From Pseudonocardia sp. (GTDB lineage: Bacteria > Actinomycetota > Actinomycetes > Mycobacteriales > Pseudonocardiaceae): DNA of 6,384 nucleotides. Below, one piece after another: positions 5,571 to 6,384 of this stretch; positions within the stretch are counted from its first letter, which is position 1; each line of letters begins with the position of its first letter. The notes under the pieces were generated by a model. The model saw only the letters and a list, made by a program, of their open reading frames with translations. It searched no databases and was not told the origin of the DNA. The stretch lies in contig JAKDLE010000180.1 in assembly GCA_030453005.1 (NCBI GenBank), positions 1-6,384 of the forward strand, written 5' to 3'. The position numbers were made by a program, and so were the translations under genes.

Positions 5571-6384
5571 ATGGTGAAATCGGGTGGAGCGCAGCGGGAG
5601 TCCGACGGGGTCGTAGTACCGGTGATCGCCGCGGGCATCGCGGTACGCGGGAAGGACCCCGACTTCGGTCACGCGAGCGGAGTGGGTAAGCGCGGGGGCA
5701 TGGCCGGGACCGCCCGGCCCAACCACCCTGGCGGGCAACCTAGGCCCGTCGTCCTGCACCGGTTACCACCGGTGGGGAAGGTGCGAGAACTGCAACGCAA
5801 GCTATGGGCTGCGGCCAAGCAGTCTTCAGGTAGGCGTTTCCACGCCCTGTTCGACCGGATCCACAGGAGTGATGTCCTGTGGGAGGCGTGGGAGCGGGTG
5901 CGAGCTAATCGTGGCGCGGCCGGGGTCGACCGGATGACCTTGGTCGCGGTGGAGGACTACGGGGTCGAGCGGATGCTCGGCGAGCTTGCCCGGGACCTCC
6001 GCGAGGGGACCTATCGTCCGGCGCCGGTGCGCCGGGTGGAGATCCCCAAACCGGACGGCCGTAAGCGGCCTTTGGGTATTCCGACGGTGCGTGACCGGGT
6101 GGCGCAGCAGGCGGCGAAGTTGGTCTTGGAGCCGATCTTCGAGGCCGACTTCCTCGACTGTAGTTTCGGGTTTCGCCCGAGGCGCAGCGCCACCGATGGG
6201 TTGGAGAAGATCCGGGTGGCGTTCCCCCGAGGACAGCAGTTCGTCTTCGAGGCCGACATCAAGGATTTCTTCGGCTCGATCGACCATGACCGGCTCATGG
6301 TCGAGGTCGAGCGGCGGGTCTCGGACCGGCGGGTGCTGGGGTTGTTGCGGTTGTGGCTGCGGGCAGGGGTGTTGGATCAGGGGG
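5571..6384 (+). CDS. ltrA: group II intron reverse transcriptase/maturase (LtrA-type), truncated by window end
   Basis: The open frame runs from ATG 5571 to the window edge without a stop (271 residues). Diagnostic segments are FHALFDRIHRSDVLWEAW and VRANRGAAGVDRMT (to about 123), then IPKPDGRKRPLGIPTVRDRVAQQA (about 158-181). SFGFRPRRSATDGLEKI (198-214) and FEADIKDFFGSIDH (about 227-240) follow; D229 is the first catalytic aspartate of the reverse transcriptase. The YADD box, thumb/maturase X domain and any endonuclease domain would lie beyond the window. By family knowledge, the protein binds its own intron RNA, promotes splicing, and copies the intron into DNA during retrohoming. The start is uncertain. 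The ATG at 5571 has no clear ribosome site and gives a basic, low-complexity N-terminal stretch of about 90 residues before the RT core; ATG 5700 (residue 44) is an alternative. Codons such as AAA, TTT, TTG and ATT are commoner than in the chromosomal genes, consistent with acquired DNA. Confidence 0.93.
   Translation, partial: MVKSGGAQRESDGVVVPVIAAGIAVRGKDPDFGHASGVGKRGGMAGTARPNHPGGQPRPVVLHRLPPVGKVRELQRKLWAAAKQSSGRRFHALFDRIHRSDVLWEAWERVRANRGAAGVDRMTLVAVEDYGVERMLGELARDLREGTYRPAPVRRVEIPKPDGRKRPLGIPTVRDRVAQQAAKLVLEPIFEADFLDCSFGFRPRRSATDGLEKIRVAFPRGQQFVFEADIKDFFGSIDHDRLMVEVERRVSDRRVLGLLRLWLRAGVLDQG

Larger units (their letters stand above)
5200..6384 (+). mobile_element. group II intron, 5' portion (3' end beyond window)
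   Basis: The element starts with GTGCG (5200-5204), matching the GUGYG 5' splice-site consensus. About 370 nt of structured, non-coding-looking sequence follows (domain I to the start of domain IV), leading into an intron-encoded reverse transcriptase. Perfect pairing of IBS2 (GGCTGC, 5187-5192, positions -13 to -8) with GCAGCC at 5375-5380 supports the boundary. The last five exon bases, CCGTG, could pair with CACGG at 5419-5423 or 5501-5505 (EBS1 candidates). Domains V and VI and the 3' splice site are not in the window. The intron has the same orientation as the gene it enters, so splicing could restore the message. The overall sequence looks like an actinobacterial LtrA-type intron; the exact class was not determined. 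Confidence 0.88.

Noticed and set aside
5197..5577. Open frame starting at the GTG before the intron and running 126 codons through intron RNA.
   Set aside because: Past the first codon it is entirely structured intron RNA with no protein-like pattern. It overlaps the real intron ORF in another frame.
5826..6298. Minus-strand open frames opposite the reverse transcriptase.
   Set aside because: The plus strand carries clear reverse transcriptase motifs through this whole stretch, so the opposite frames are shadows.

Overview
The window is high-GC DNA in which the chromosomal genes strongly prefer G or C at the third codon position. The gene families, 4-nt GTGA gene overlaps, GTG starts and apparently leaderless promoters point to an actinomycete (Actinomycetota, perhaps Pseudonocardiales-like). 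The genus is inference.

Layout, left to right. Positions 1-446 (minus) hold the N-terminal part of a RibD/DHFR-fold reductase-like protein that runs off the left edge. Positions 518-3876 (minus) hold a tight two-gene phenylacetate unit: paaZ (3876 to 1843), then paaK (1846 to 518), with stop and start overlapping. PaaK activates phenylacetate to phenylacetyl-CoA. PaaZ hydrolyses the ring of the later oxepin-CoA intermediate and oxidises the resulting aldehyde. The ring epoxidase (PaaABCDE), isomerase and beta-oxidation genes are not in the window. Positions 3937-5038 (minus) hold a two-gene unit: an AbiEii-like nucleotidyltransferase followed by a helix-turn-helix protein, a plausible toxin-antitoxin pair. 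The HTH gene carries a clear reading-frame break near 4161. Positions 5039-5199 are intergenic, with an AT-rich promoter for the pair, a strong 11-bp hairpin, and a rightward promoter. From 5200 to the right edge is the 5' part of a group II intron on the plus strand. Its reverse transcriptase/maturase ORF opens at 5571 and is cut by the window end.

The most interesting point is a link between the two ends of the central region. An identical 17-nt TetR-type operator lies directly upstream of paaZ (3895-3911) and again at 5165-5181, just upstream of an actinobacterial -10 (TAGGCT) and a GTG. The intron's GTGCG 5' end begins immediately after that GTG. The six bases at -13 to -8 of the insertion site pair perfectly with GCAGCC at 5375-5380 in the intron (IBS2-EBS2), which supports the junction. 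The intron therefore appears to sit just after the start codon of a leaderless gene sharing its operator with paaZ. That gene could be a regulator or another member of the phenylacetate regulon, and its body should lie beyond the intron, outside this window.
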